A stretch of 64,000 nt of DNA from NCBI GenBank assembly GCA_937879855.1, contig CALFMO010000039.1, forward strand, positions 1 through 64,000. The letters are read 5' to 3'. Position numbers and translations under genes: made by a program. The notes under the pieces are model-generated. The model had not been told where the DNA came from and did no database searches. It worked only from the letters and a program-made list of their open reading frames with translations. The stretch's first letter is position 1, and each line of letters opens with the position of its first letter. This DNA is from an uncultured Acidobacteriaceae bacterium. Lineage in GTDB: Bacteria; Acidobacteriota; Terriglobia; Terriglobales; Acidobacteriaceae. This document shows positions 8,436 through 16,959 of the stretch, one piece after another.

Positions 8436-9104
8436 CTAAGGCCCTAAGCCGCCCTCGATTGTTTCCGTTCCCTCCGGAGGCTTAAATTGAAACCGCGCAT
8501 CTGCAATCGCCACATCTTCTTTCATCTCTCCGAAGCGGTATTCTGTTACCGCTCCATCCACTTCCTGGATGACAATTCGCGCAATCCGGTGGTCCGGAGT
8601 AATCTCTACCAGAACCTCGCTTATCCTGTCTGCCAACGCCTGCGGAACCCCACGCAAAACGACGTTACCCGACTGGAGCGGCGAGACATCTGGAGCTAGA
8701 GATAATCCGTGCAACTCTTTCTCCAGCTTGGTCTTACCTAGCAAAAATGCCAGCGGTGATCGAATATCCTCCAGTTTCCTGGCCTCCGTTTTCCGGGCCT
8801 GCCGATCCTCGGGCACGTAAAACCACGCATCTTTCCCATTGCTGACAAACAGCTTGTCCTTGGGAGAACGATACTCCCACCGCATCTTGCCGGGTTTTTT
8901 CAGCCACAGCGTCCCGGACTCTGTCCGTTCCATGCCCGAGCCGCGGTACACCTCGGTGAACTCCGCCTGAAGCGACCGCAGATGGTTGTAATGTTCGTCC
9001 ACCGCCGCCGCTAGCGACTTAACGTCGGGCGCAATGGCGGCGGCTGTCGCAAACGTCGACGTCAGGAACAGGACGATAGAAAAGCGAAGGAAACGAATTC
9101 GCAT
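8436..9104 (-). CDS. lolA: LolA-like outer-membrane lipoprotein carrier
   Basis: This 222-residue protein has a signal peptide (MRIRFLRFSIVLFLTSTFATAA) and a LolA fold. The LolA hallmarks are LQAEFTEVY, GTLWLKKPGKMRWEY, KLFVSNGKDAWFYVPEDRQA, SPLAFLLG and a C-terminal strand series. LolA ferries lipoproteins across the periplasm. The frame is open 47 codons further upstream, but that part is not signal-like. The ATG at 9104 gives a proper signal peptide and has GGTGAAAAG upstream. It diverges from the aspartic protease gene at 9380. Confidence 0.85.
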   Translation of the reverse strand: MRIRFLRFSIVLFLTSTFATAAAIAPDVKSLAAAVDEHYNHLRSLQAEFTEVYRGSGMERTESGTLWLKKPGKMRWEYRSPKDKLFVSNGKDAWFYVPEDRQARKTEARKLEDIRSPLAFLLGKTKLEKELHGLSLAPDVSPLQSGNVVLRGVPQALADRISEVLVEITPDHRIARIVIQEVDGAVTEYRFGEMKEDVAIADARFQFKPPEGTETIEGGLGP

Positions 9105-9379
9105 CCGATAACTTTTCACCGGGTGCCAGCCCACGGATCGAAACGCTCTCCCGCGGATTTCGGAAGGGAACAATGGGCCAGCTGCAACAGGGAAACTCCC
9201 GTTCGTATTGTAGGCTGCGCTCAACGTTCCTGTCATTCCGCACAATTCGGGAAGTTGAGGACGCTCTTCACTCTCGTTTTTTGCAGTTGCCGCATCACCG
9301 ACGCTGTGCCAGAATCAATGGTCACTGGCCGGATCTTCCCCTGGCTCCCCAGCCCTCCGGACGTGCCTTAGGATCGTGC

Positions 9380-11161
9380 ATGTTCCGAGTCTCCTGTTTC
9401 AGTTTGGTTCTTGGTTTGTTGTCTGCTGCTGGCTTCGGACAATCGGCTACGAGCCCGCCGACCCCTCCGCCCAGTCTGGGATCGCCGAAAGCCCAAGAGA
9501 ATCCAATTTTGCCTTCCGTCTCAGCGCCAGCGACGGCTACAGCGGTGGTCACGTCCACGGCGTCCGCCTCAACCGCGCCGCCAGAGTCCGTGCTCGCCAA
9601 CCCCCTAGGCGAGGCAAGAGCTCTCTATCGCAAAGGTAAATTTGAAGAGGCTATTGCCAAGTATCAGGAATTGCTTAGGGACCATCCGAGGTCACCCGAC
9701 GCGTTTGCTGGCGAGGTTCGCGTATATCTCAAGCAGAGAAACGTCGATCAAGCGGCGCAGGTCGCCGAACAAGGCCTTGCGGAATCAAATTCACCGCGGA
9801 CGAAAGTGGCTCAAGCCGAAGTTTGGTTTCGTCAAGGCAAGATCAACGAGGCTGAGAAGCAATGGATCGACGTGATCAACTCTGGATATCCCGAGGCACG
9901 TGCGTATCTCGGCCTGGCGCGCGTGCGTGAAGCCATAGCCATGTTTAAGACCGCCAGGAAAATGGTCGACAAGGCTCATGAACTCGATCCGCTCGACCCC
10001 GATATTCAGGAGGAATGGATTGGGACGCTCTCCCGCTCGGAACGCATCAGGTATTTGGAGACGTCCCTGGCCGGCGACAACAACTGGGACACCGATCAGC
10101 GATCCGATGTCGCGAGCTACCTTCAGTACCTTCGAGAACGAGCCCAACGGAAGAATGAGCCCTGCCATTTGGTGAGCAACGTGAGTCGCACCGAGACTCG
10201 ACTGGTGCCTCTCATGATCGATCCGACGCATCTGCGCGGCTATGCCGTTTCCGTGGTTTTGAACGGCCACAAGAACAAACTCATGCTCGATACCGGAGCC
10301 AGTGGCATTTTGGTCAAACGATCGATTGCGGAACATGCCGGCATCTCGAAGATTTCCGAAACGAAAGTTTTGGGCATTGGCAACAAGGGACGCAGAAACG
10401 CCTACATTGGGGTTGCAGATTCCATCAAAGTCGGCGAACTCGAGTTCCAGAATTGCCCGGTCGAAGTCATGGAGAGCCGTTCTGTCGCGGAAGAGGACGG
10501 CCTGATCGGTGCAGATGTCTTCGAAGACTTTCTGGTGGACATCGATTTCCCCAACGAAAAACTTAAGCTTAGCGAGCTTCCAAAACGTCCCGGCACACCA
10601 GAACCGAAACTCACGCTCAAGAGTGAAGACGAAGATTTCGACGAGGCGACTGGCGCTGGCGATGATTCGAAATCAGGCGACACAAAAAGCGTTGCGCCCA
10701 CGGTGCCGACCTCCGGTCCCCAGGATCGTTACATTGCGCCCGAGATGCAGTCCTACACTCGCGTCTATCGCTTTGGGCACGATTTGCTGATTCCTACGAG
10801 CATCGGCAAAGTGCCCTACAAACTTTTTCTAATGGACACCGGAGCGATGTTCAATTTCATTTCCCCCGCCGCAGCGCGGGAAGTCACCAAAGTTCACGGA
10901 GATTCCGACACGATTGTGAAAGGCATCAGCGGCAGGGTCGATAAGGTGTTTAGCGCGAACAAGGCAATTCTCCAGTTCGGGAACTTGCGGCAAGAAAACC
11001 AGGACATGACCGCGTTCGATACCAAACCCATCAGCGACGGAGTCGGCACTGAAGTGTCAGGCTTCCTGGGTTTCGTTCTCTTGCACTTCCTTGATATCAA
11101 GATCGATTATCGCGACGCTCTCGTAGACTTTCAATACGATGCCAAACGTTGGAACCGGTAG
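9380..11161 (+). CDS. TPR protein with two retropepsin-like aspartyl protease domains
   Basis: This 593-residue secreted protein has a signal peptide (about residues 1-21), a Pro/Ala/Thr-rich linker, and TPR-like helices at about 75-200 (ARALYRKGKFEEAIAKYQELL). Two Asp_protease_2 (retropepsin-like) domains follow. The first has LMLDTGAS at 302-308 and GLIGADVF near 375-382. The second has LFLMDTGAM at 482-490. An acidic linker (about 415-440) separates them. Each retropepsin domain supplies one catalytic Asp, so the tandem could form an intramolecular pepsin-like dimer. I chose the ATG at 9380 because it begins the signal peptide. The substrate is unknown. Confidence 0.8.
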   Translation: MFRVSCFSLVLGLLSAAGFGQSATSPPTPPPSLGSPKAQENPILPSVSAPATATAVVTSTASASTAPPESVLANPLGEARALYRKGKFEEAIAKYQELLRDHPRSPDAFAGEVRVYLKQRNVDQAAQVAEQGLAESNSPRTKVAQAEVWFRQGKINEAEKQWIDVINSGYPEARAYLGLARVREAIAMFKTARKMVDKAHELDPLDPDIQEEWIGTLSRSERIRYLETSLAGDNNWDTDQRSDVASYLQYLRERAQRKNEPCHLVSNVSRTETRLVPLMIDPTHLRGYAVSVVLNGHKNKLMLDTGASGILVKRSIAEHAGISKISETKVLGIGNKGRRNAYIGVADSIKVGELEFQNCPVEVMESRSVAEEDGLIGADVFEDFLVDIDFPNEKLKLSELPKRPGTPEPKLTLKSEDEDFDEATGAGDDSKSGDTKSVAPTVPTSGPQDRYIAPEMQSYTRVYRFGHDLLIPTSIGKVPYKLFLMDTGAMFNFISPAAAREVTKVHGDSDTIVKGISGRVDKVFSANKAILQFGNLRQENQDMTAFDTKPISDGVGTEVSGFLGFVLLHFLDIKIDYRDALVDFQYDAKRWNR

Positions 11162-11191
11162 TTTTCCTCTGTTTCTGTTAATACCCGCTCG

Positions 11192-11956
11192 CTAATTCGC
11201 AAACAGTGAATATTGATGCGTGCCGCCAACTTTGTGCAGGAATCCTGCCTCAGTGAGGACGTGCTCGAGCAGCGGGTTGTGATAGACCACATACACTGCT
11301 CTGGGGTGCTCGCGAAGAGATTGTTTCAAGTTCACGAAGACCTGGCGCATTCCCGTCTCCGGAAATGGATTGAATAAATAAATCACAAGCGGATCTGTCG
11401 GAAAAGGGAAGGCGGTTGCATCTGCACAGATGGATTCGACCGCAAAGCATTTCTGCGTAGCGCTCTTGTACTGGGCCAGGTTCTGTTGGGCTGTTTGATG
11501 CAGGGAAGGCAGAAGCTCCACGCCAATGATGCGGTGGAAAGGATAATCGGAGGCCATCAGCAGCGTACGTCCTTTTCCCGAGCCCAGGTCGATGAAGGTG
11601 AAATCGCGAAAATTGAGAACTGGCTGGTCGCGAGTGGGCGACCCCTGCAGCGTGTTGAGCATCTCATGAAACGCTGCAGGTTCGGTCGGCTGATACGCTG
11701 AGTGAAACTGGCCTAGCAATCGATCGCGCCATCCCACTGCGCCGCTGGTAGTGTTGACGCGGTAATCCCAATCATAGTCGGCATCGCCAAAGCGTTGGCG
11801 CAAACGCTCTGGAGTGGAATCGCGCACGAACTCCCAGAGGACTCCGAAAAGGCGGCGCGTCGCCAGGTAGCTGCCTTCGTAGGAGGCGGCATTTTTCCAC
11901 CATTGGCGGGCGGTGTGGAACACACCAGGTTGCTGCCGAGATGATGGCATATGCAT
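11192..11956 (-). CDS. Class I SAM-dependent methyltransferase
   Basis: This 254-residue protein has a Rossmann-type SAM-binding core: FTFIDLGSGKGRTLLMAS (motif I, about residues 118-135), then IIGVELLPSLHQTAQQN (motif II) and YLFNPFPETGMRQVF (motif IV region). The ~85 residues before it are rich in aromatic and charged residues and may bind the substrate. It lies 28 bases downstream of the TPR gene on the same strand and could be the last gene of the ABC/TPR operon. It converges with the protease gene. The target of methylation is unknown. Confidence 0.78.
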   Translation of the reverse strand: MHMPSSRQQPGVFHTARQWWKNAASYEGSYLATRRLFGVLWEFVRDSTPERLRQRFGDADYDWDYRVNTTSGAVGWRDRLLGQFHSAYQPTEPAAFHEMLNTLQGSPTRDQPVLNFRDFTFIDLGSGKGRTLLMASDYPFHRIIGVELLPSLHQTAQQNLAQYKSATQKCFAVESICADATAFPFPTDPLVIYLFNPFPETGMRQVFVNLKQSLREHPRAVYVVYHNPLLEHVLTEAGFLHKVGGTHQYSLFAN

Positions 11957-11984
11957 GAGCAGCCGGCCGGATGAGTGCTGCGAA

Positions 11985-12908
11985 TTACTCGGAGTCGTGG
12001 AATTTTACTGGAGGACGATACCCCGGCGGCAGACCTTTGGTAGCAAGAGGGAAGTCGTCAGGTTGCTGAACTAAAATCCGGCCTCTCTCGTCCATCTTAT
12101 AGGGTTTTCCGCTGGGATCGATGGGGACGCCCGGCAGGCCTTCTACCCGAGCCAGTTCATAGATGCTGGTGGGCAGTCTTCCCGTTTTTTCTCCGAAGCG
12201 GGTTACCGCGGCTTGCAGGTTGGTAACGTCTTCGTCCAATTTCAAGTCGCGCAGATGCTCTGCTGCATTTTGCCGGATCTGTCTGTCCTGTGTAGTTTGG
12301 TAGGTTGTTGCCCACAACATGCGAGCCGTCTGGAACTCACCGGCATGCTGTGCCATCTGGGCGGCGAGGACTTTCAAGAACGGATGCGCGTTTGGAACTT
12401 GCGAACCGCGCTCGAAGGCGTCCGCGGCGTGAGCATAGTCTTTCAGGTCCATGTAGTACACAAATCCCAGATTGTAGTAAAGGCGCCACTCGTTGGGGTT
12501 GTTGCGAATGCCATACTCCAGCAATGAAATCGCGCGATCCGGCTGTCCGGCTCCGTTGGGCGACGGGGGGGCCAGAAAGTTTCCTCCGAACTCGTAAGCG
12601 ACTACAAGATGGGGATCCAGGTTCGTGGTGATTTCCAGGAGCGGGGCCAGCAGATCGAAGCTGGACATTCCCCCAGCATGCCGTCCCCCAAAATACTGGA
12701 CCGCTCGCGTCCAATAGATGTCGGCGAGAAGGCCGTCATAGCCCAGACTGGCGCGCTTCAGTATTTTTGGAGAGCTGATGTAGAGCACATCTTCCAAGGT
12801 TGCCTGAGGACGAAGCCGATCGACGCTGCGGAGCGTGAGCACGCTGGTGATAAAAAAGACCGCCAGGCAGATACTTGCCACGATCGTCGTTCTGTGCCGC
12901 GCCTTCAT
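11985..12908 (-). CDS. Membrane-anchored TPR protein of the pilin-linked ABC operon
   Basis: This 307-residue protein has one N-terminal membrane helix (about residues 9-25). TPR-like repeats follow (NNPNEWRLYYNLGFVYYMDL, AHAADAFERGSQVP, AGEFQTARMLWATTYQTT). The C-terminal segment GRLPTSIYELARVEGLPGVP-x-DPSGKPYKMDERG resembles the globular end of GspG pseudopilins. The start was placed at 12908 because its ATG overlaps the permease stop (ATGA); the longer upstream frame runs antisense-like through the permease end. By position it may correspond to PilG of Myxococcus xanthus, which works with the PilHI ABC transporter in pilus biogenesis; this link is inferred. Confidence 0.72.
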   Translation of the reverse strand: MKARHRTTIVASICLAVFFITSVLTLRSVDRLRPQATLEDVLYISSPKILKRASLGYDGLLADIYWTRAVQYFGGRHAGGMSSFDLLAPLLEITTNLDPHLVVAYEFGGNFLAPPSPNGAGQPDRAISLLEYGIRNNPNEWRLYYNLGFVYYMDLKDYAHAADAFERGSQVPNAHPFLKVLAAQMAQHAGEFQTARMLWATTYQTTQDRQIRQNAAEHLRDLKLDEDVTNLQAAVTRFGEKTGRLPTSIYELARVEGLPGVPIDPSGKPYKMDERGRILVQQPDDFPLATKGLPPGYRPPVKFHDSE

Positions 12909-13681
12909 TTCAGGTCCCTGTGTTCGAAGATCAGCACCGCGCCGCTCAAAGCTGCAGCCGCGTAAAGCAGAGCATACAAAGTGTTGTGCAGCACAAGCTG
13001 GCCGGCAACCGCATGTTCGTGAGCGACGGAACTGATCACATTGAAAGCAGAGAAATTTGGCACGAGGTAAGCTGCAGCCGTAGCCAGCCATCGTGTTATT
13101 CCGTGAGCCATGCCCGCGAAGCCGCGCAAGTCCTCAGCGAAACTGCCAATCACAAAGAGTGAAAAAGAAAAGACCGCCGCCAGCAACGGCGAGGAGAAAG
13201 ACGAGAACAGCAACGCAAGCGCGCAAATAATCAGAAACTGCAGAACGATGAAGTAGAGGGCGACGAGAATCAGGGCGTCCGCCGGCATGAACTTGTGCGA
13301 GACATAAAGCAACGCTGCAAAGACCCCAACGGCCATGCAGAAGGTGTTCACAACCAGAGTGCCAGATAATCCAAAGAACTTGCCGACAATAAATTCCCAG
13401 CGTCGTACCGGCCGCGAGAGCACCGTATAGAGCGTGCGCTTTTCGATTTCCTTCGATACCAGTCCGATGCCGATGAATATCGCGATGACGACACCAAACA
13501 GTGACACCGCCGTTAGGCCGAGATTGATCACGACTAACTTTTCGATCTCGATGGAGATCTGGCCGACAAAAATCGCCGCTCCCGACAGCAGAACCGCGAA
13601 TGCGATCAGGTTATAGAGCACACGATCGCGCACTGCTTCGCGGAATGTATTGGCGGCGATATATCCAACCCGAGCATTCAT
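12905..13681 (-). CDS. ABC-2 type transporter permease (PilI-like by context)
   Basis: This 258-residue membrane protein has about six hydrophobic helices and the ABC-2 pattern. The conserved cytoplasmic segment GLVSKEIEKRTLYTVLSRPVRRWEFI follows helix 2. It opens with MNARVGYIAANTFREAVRDRVLY, an N-terminal cytoplasmic helix common in this family. Its ATG overlaps the ATPase stop and its stop overlaps the TPR gene start (both ATGA), so the three should be made as a complex. The operon lies just after prepilin genes, as pilH/pilI do in Myxococcus. Confidence 0.85.
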   Translation of the reverse strand: MNARVGYIAANTFREAVRDRVLYNLIAFAVLLSGAAIFVGQISIEIEKLVVINLGLTAVSLFGVVIAIFIGIGLVSKEIEKRTLYTVLSRPVRRWEFIVGKFFGLSGTLVVNTFCMAVGVFAALLYVSHKFMPADALILVALYFIVLQFLIICALALLFSSFSSPLLAAVFSFSLFVIGSFAEDLRGFAGMAHGITRWLATAAAYLVPNFSAFNVISSVAHEHAVAGQLVLHNTLYALLYAAAALSGAVLIFEHRDLK

Positions 13682-14619
13682 GACGCACCTCCCGCAGTGG
13701 AGTCCGCTTTCCGCATCTTCTCGACGAAATACTCTTCCAGCGACGTGCGCACCGGCGTGAGCGAAATCAATCGCAATCGTTCGCGGCGGAGAGCGTCAAT
13801 TGCCGCGTCTTGCCGGGTTTCGGAAATGACCGCGCGCACCGTATCTGCCGTCACATGACATTCGGCTCCCAACGCTTTGATGGATGCCGGTACCTGCGTG
13901 CCTTGCCACACAATCTCGATCCTTCCCTGGACGCTGGACGTCAGATCGGCGACCGCTCCCACGCCGCGCAGTTCGCCTTTGTAGATGATGGCAACCCGGT
14001 CGCAGAGCGCTTCAGCGTCGGAAAGAATATGAGTCGAGAAGAACACCGTCTTGCCTTCGCGTTTGAGCTGTTCCATCAGGTCACGAACTTCGCGCCGGCC
14101 CATGGGATCGAGGCCGGACATGGGCTCGTCAAGAAACACCACTTTGGGGTCGTGCAGAATGGCTTGGGCGATGCCCGCGCGCTGCATCATGCCCTTGGAG
14201 AATTTCCGCAGCTGCACACCTTTTACATCCGTGAGACCCACGAGCTGCAAAACTTCTTCAATGCGCTGCTTGCGATTTTTCGCGGGAACTCCGGAAAGCT
14301 GTCCGTAGTAATTGAGCAGTTCGTGAGCGGTCAGATAGTCGTAGAAGTAGGGTTGCTCCGGCAAAAATCCAATTTGCGCTTTGATGTCGGGATCAGTCCA
14401 CTCGCGCCCCAGAATACGAGCCGATCCTGACGTCGGGAAAACCAGGCCCATCAGGAGCTTTAGAGTCGTGGTCTTGCCGGCGCCGTTTGGGCCGAGGAAA
14501 CCAAAGATCTCGCCCTCCTCAACTTTCAACTGGAGTGGATGCAAGGCACGCTTTGGACGCTTGCGCCAGAATCCGACCATGTAGGTTTTTTCTAATCCTA
14601 AGATCTCAATCGCGGCCAT
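13678..14619 (-). CDS. ABC transporter ATP-binding protein (PilH-like by context)
   Basis: This 313-residue ATPase has Walker A GPNGAGKTT (about residues 48-56), a Q-loop near GFLPEQPYFYD, and a signature-like region FSKGMMQRAGIAQAI. The usual LSGGQ is LRKFSKGMMQR, common in ABC-2 exporters. Walker B is VVFLDEPMSGLDP, followed by the His switch STHIL. A C-terminal regulatory domain follows, as in the CcmA/NatA group. The start was moved to the ATG of MAAIEILGLEKTY, because upstream codons show no conserved sequence. It is translationally coupled to the permease and lies 150 bases after the third prepilin. Confidence 0.92.
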   Translation of the reverse strand: MAAIEILGLEKTYMVGFWRKRPKRALHPLQLKVEEGEIFGFLGPNGAGKTTTLKLLMGLVFPTSGSARILGREWTDPDIKAQIGFLPEQPYFYDYLTAHELLNYYGQLSGVPAKNRKQRIEEVLQLVGLTDVKGVQLRKFSKGMMQRAGIAQAILHDPKVVFLDEPMSGLDPMGRREVRDLMEQLKREGKTVFFSTHILSDAEALCDRVAIIYKGELRGVGAVADLTSSVQGRIEIVWQGTQVPASIKALGAECHVTADTVRAVISETRQDAAIDALRRERLRLISLTPVRTSLEEYFVEKMRKADSTAGGAS

Positions 14620-14768
14620 ATCGTTTGGAGTGCGTTCCTGGTTGGAACGCTCAGATAAAAAAATTATATGCAAATCGTCAGCAGGCAAAAAGACACCGAG
14701 ATGCCGAGGATGTTACTAAAGTAAAAGGACTGGAGCGCTGTTTTGAGACTTCCCAGCGAATCCGCCCG

Positions 14769-15269
14769 TTACTGGCCGATTTGCGGCAGCAGGGCTTGGC
14801 AAGGGTCATGGTCGAGGGCTCCTCCGGAAGGAGTGACATAGCGGATCGTGTTATCTTCAGTTCCGCAAAAACCCTTTACCCCAGTAATGTTGAGCGTCTG
14901 GGGCACAGCGTTGGAGACGAATTCGGTATTGGCGCCCCCTGAGGGTAGAACACCTTTGGCTGTAAAGGTATATCCGCTCTTGGTGCCCGCAGTGAGCGTG
15001 ACGTCCAGAAGACAAGCGGTCGCTACACCTGGGACACACGGTTCAGCCCCGCCCAGCACACCGATAGTCAGCGGGAATCCCACGGCCGGATAAAAACCTG
15101 CGTAGGTTATTTCGGCTGTATTGACGGTCCGAAGGGAAGCCGCTGCCGACGATTCATTTGCTGCTATGCGCGCCCGCAGCAAGTTCGGAATCGCAATGGC
15201 AGCAATAATCAGGATGATTGCCACTACGATCAACAGCTCGATTAGTGAAAAACCCTTGTACTTCCGCAT
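14769..15269 (-). CDS. pilA: Type IV prepilin, copy 1 (divergent)
   Basis: This 166-residue major-pilin-like protein has leader MRKYKG, a cleavage site G|FSLIELL with Glu5, and a 27-residue hydrophobic helix. The globular domain has two cysteine pairs (PCVPG...AC and GFCGTED...CQA), probably disulfides. It is about two-thirds identical by eye to the two neighbouring prepilins but diverges across the globular domain. The start at 15269 gives the standard short leader. A candidate sigma-54 promoter lies 52 bases upstream. It is followed on the same strand by the ABC operon without a clear terminator. Confidence 0.93.
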   Translation of the reverse strand: MRKYKGFSLIELLIVVAIILIIAAIAIPNLLRARIAANESSAAASLRTVNTAEITYAGFYPAVGFPLTIGVLGGAEPCVPGVATACLLDVTLTAGTKSGYTFTAKGVLPSGGANTEFVSNAVPQTLNITGVKGFCGTEDNTIRYVTPSGGALDHDPCQALLPQIGQ

Positions 15270-15320
15270 TGTATCCGCCTGACATTTACCACGATTCCCA
15301 AGAGTAGTCAGTGTTACCGT

Positions 15321-15336
15321 TGCAACTGGAGTTCCA
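15321..15336 (-). promoter_or_regulatory. Candidate sigma-54 promoter of prepilin copy 1
   Basis: On the minus strand the sequence is TGGAACTCCAGTTGCA, matching TGGCAC-N5-TTGCW with one mismatch in the -24 box and a perfect -12 TTGCA. It lies 52 bases before the start codon. RpoN with PilR is the usual control of pilA genes. Confidence 0.65.
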
Positions 15337-15500
15337 TCGGAAGCATTTGCGCCCATTCTGTCAAATCGCTTGTTTTCAATATTCTCTTCTCTGCAGGATT
15401 CTGGCGATACACCAATCGCGGCGTGCAACGCCAAATTGTGTCAGGGTCGCGAGCTTGAAACCGAATTGCGAAGCAACCGACGATTCGACTCTGCCGAAGG

Positions 15501-15541
15501 TAAAAAATCAAAGAGCCTCGGATGTTGCCATCCGAGGCTCT
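15501..15541 (-). terminator. Rho-independent terminator after prepilin copy 2
   Basis: A perfect 12-bp stem (15512-15523 with 15530-15541, loop GTTGCC on the plus strand) is followed on the minus strand by TTGATTTTTTA. It closes the prepilin copy 2 transcript, so each prepilin appears to be its own transcription unit. Confidence 0.88.
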
Positions 15542-15580
15542 CGGCTTGTACCCTCCCCAGATATTTCGCCAGAATGCTAA

Positions 15581-16084
15581 CTACTGACCGATCGCGGCTA
15601 GGGCCTGGCAAGCGTCGTGCGCAACCGGTCCGCCGGAAGGCGTAACGAAGCGAATCACGTTGTCTTCGGTTCCGCAAAAGCCCTTTACGCCGGTCGTGTT
15701 AAGCGTATTGGGGTTGCCGTTCGATACGAACTGGGTGTTGGCGCCGTTGGCGTCCGGCAAAAGGCCAGCTGCCGTGAACAGGTAGCCGCTCTTGGTGCCA
15801 GCGGTCAAGGTCGCGTCGATCAAGCAGCCTGATGCGATTCCAGGCACACAGGGAACCGCAGCTCCACCGAGTGTGACCAGGGCGGCGGGAAAGCCCACCG
15901 TCGGATAGGAAGTGTAGTAGCTAACTTCCGCCGTGCCGATGGTGCGCAGAGACGCCGCGGCGGACGACTCGTTAGCCGCAATGCGGGCGCGCAGCAAGTT
16001 TGGAATGGCGATAGCTGCGATGATCAGGATGATTGCCACCACGATCAGCAGCTCGATCAATGAGAAACCCTTTTGTTTACGCAT
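15581..16084 (-). CDS. pilA: Type IV prepilin, copy 2
   Basis: This 167-residue prepilin has leader MRKQKG, then FSLIELL (cleavage before Phe, Glu5 present), a long hydrophobic helix and two cysteine pairs. Residues 1-115 are identical to copy 3 except where noted below, and the genes are near-identical at DNA level over about 350 bases. Differences cluster in the last 50 residues: NTQ/NTE, GNPN/GVPN, VKGFC/VKAFC, and SGGPVAHDACQAL versus SPGAAAHDACQAR. The gene has its own sigma-54-like promoter 74 bases upstream and its own terminator. It probably encodes a major or alternative pilus subunit. Confidence 0.95.
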   Translation of the reverse strand: MRKQKGFSLIELLIVVAIILIIAAIAIPNLLRARIAANESSAAASLRTIGTAEVSYYTSYPTVGFPAALVTLGGAAVPCVPGIASGCLIDATLTAGTKSGYLFTAAGLLPDANGANTQFVSNGNPNTLNTTGVKGFCGTEDNVIRFVTPSGGPVAHDACQALAAIGQ

Positions 16085-16157
16085 CTGTATTTTCCCCCTT
16101 TTTCCTTTTCGCTAAATTTTGTGACCCGTACGTATCAGGCTGCCCCGATCTTTTTCA

Positions 16158-16173
16158 TGCAAGCCAACGCCCA
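16158..16173 (-). promoter_or_regulatory. Candidate sigma-54 promoter of prepilin copy 2
   Basis: Minus-strand sequence TGGGCGTTGGCTTGCA has the invariant GG and GC ten bases apart and a perfect -12 TTGCA. It lies 74 bases before the start codon, exactly the spacing seen for copy 3. Confidence 0.72.
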
Positions 16174-16370
16174 TAATTGGGCCGCTTTGCGCATGTCTCT
16201 GTCAGGGTGCGAAGTGCTTGCTTTTGTGGGGGAAACGACGGGCCAGCGATTCTGGAATCTGATTTGAGACAGCAAAATGCCAAAATTGGGTTGACACTTT
16301 TTGTCGCCCTGCCACAAATTGGCAGGCAAGCGACCCGCGCAACCGTCGTGAAAACCGCAAAAACAAAACG

Positions 16371-16414
16371 CAATAAAAACAAAAAAAGAGCAGCGAACTC
16401 GCGTTCGCTGCTCT
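16371..16414 (-). terminator. Rho-independent terminator after prepilin copy 3
   Basis: A 12-bp stem (16387-16398 with 16403-16414, loop TCGC) is followed on the minus strand by CTTTTTTTG and TTTTTATTG. It ends the copy 3 transcript before copy 2. Confidence 0.9.
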
Positions 16415-16455
16415 CTGGCTTGTACCCTCCCCCAGGTACTTTGCCAAACTGCTAA

Positions 16456-16959
16456 CTACTGACCAATCGCGGCCCTAGCTTGGCAAGCGTCGTGCGCAGC
16501 TGCACCAGGAGAAGGCGTGACGAAACGAATCACGTTGTCTTCGGTTCCGCAAAATGCCTTCACGCCGGTCGTGTTAAGAGTATTCGGGACGCCGTTCGAT
16601 ACGAACTCGGTGTTGGCGCCGTTGGCGTCCGGCAAAAGGCCAGCTGCCGTGAACAGGTAGCCGCTCTTGGTGCCAGCGGTCAAGGTCGCGTCGATCAAGC
16701 AGCCTGATGCGATTCCAGGCACACAGGGAACCGCAGCTCCACCGAGTGTGACCAGGGCGGCGGGAAAGCCCACCGTCGGATAGGAAGTGTAGTAGCTAAC
16801 TTCCGCCGTGCCGATGGTGCGCAGAGACGCCGCGGCGGACGACTCGTTAGCCGCAATGCGGGCGCGCAGCAAGTTTGGAATGGCGATAGCTGCGATGATC
16901 AGGATGATTGCCACCACGATCAGCAGCTCGATCAGTGAGAAACCCTTTTGTTTACGCAT
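16456..16959 (-). CDS. pilA: Type IV prepilin, copy 3
   Basis: This 167-residue prepilin is a tandem duplicate of copy 2, displaced by exactly 875 bases. It has the same leader MRKQKG|FSLIELL, hydrophobic helix and cysteine pairs. From about 16613 to 16959 I see only one base difference from copy 2 (CAATGAG versus CAGTGAG), so the duplication or conversion is recent. The 3' third differs at several amino acids. Upstream it has its own sigma-54-like promoter at the same 74-base distance and a candidate activator site. Confidence 0.95.
   Translation of the reverse strand: MRKQKGFSLIELLIVVAIILIIAAIAIPNLLRARIAANESSAAASLRTIGTAEVSYYTSYPTVGFPAALVTLGGAAVPCVPGIASGCLIDATLTAGTKSGYLFTAAGLLPDANGANTEFVSNGVPNTLNTTGVKAFCGTEDNVIRFVTPSPGAAAHDACQARAAIGQ

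Larger units (their letters stand above)
16085..16455. promoter_or_regulatory. Regulatory spacer between prepilin copies 2 and 3
   Basis: This 371-base gene-free stretch holds the promoter of copy 2 and the terminator of copy 3. A candidate activator site TGACACTTTTTGTCG lies at 16293-16307, about 135 bases upstream of the -12 element. A small palindrome CCTGCCA/TGGCAGG (loop CAAAT) lies at 16309-16327. No convincing ORF is present. Confidence 0.55.

Noticed and set aside
12909..13091. Extended N-terminus of the TPR protein
   Set aside because: It overlaps the permease coding region, is Cys/Arg-rich and unlike a leader; the ATGA overlap at 12905-12908 marks the true start.
16309..16327. Palindrome CCTGCCA/TGGCAGG as a second sigma-54 promoter
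   Set aside because: The GG and GC pairs are not ten bases apart on either strand; it is more likely an operator or a spacer hairpin.
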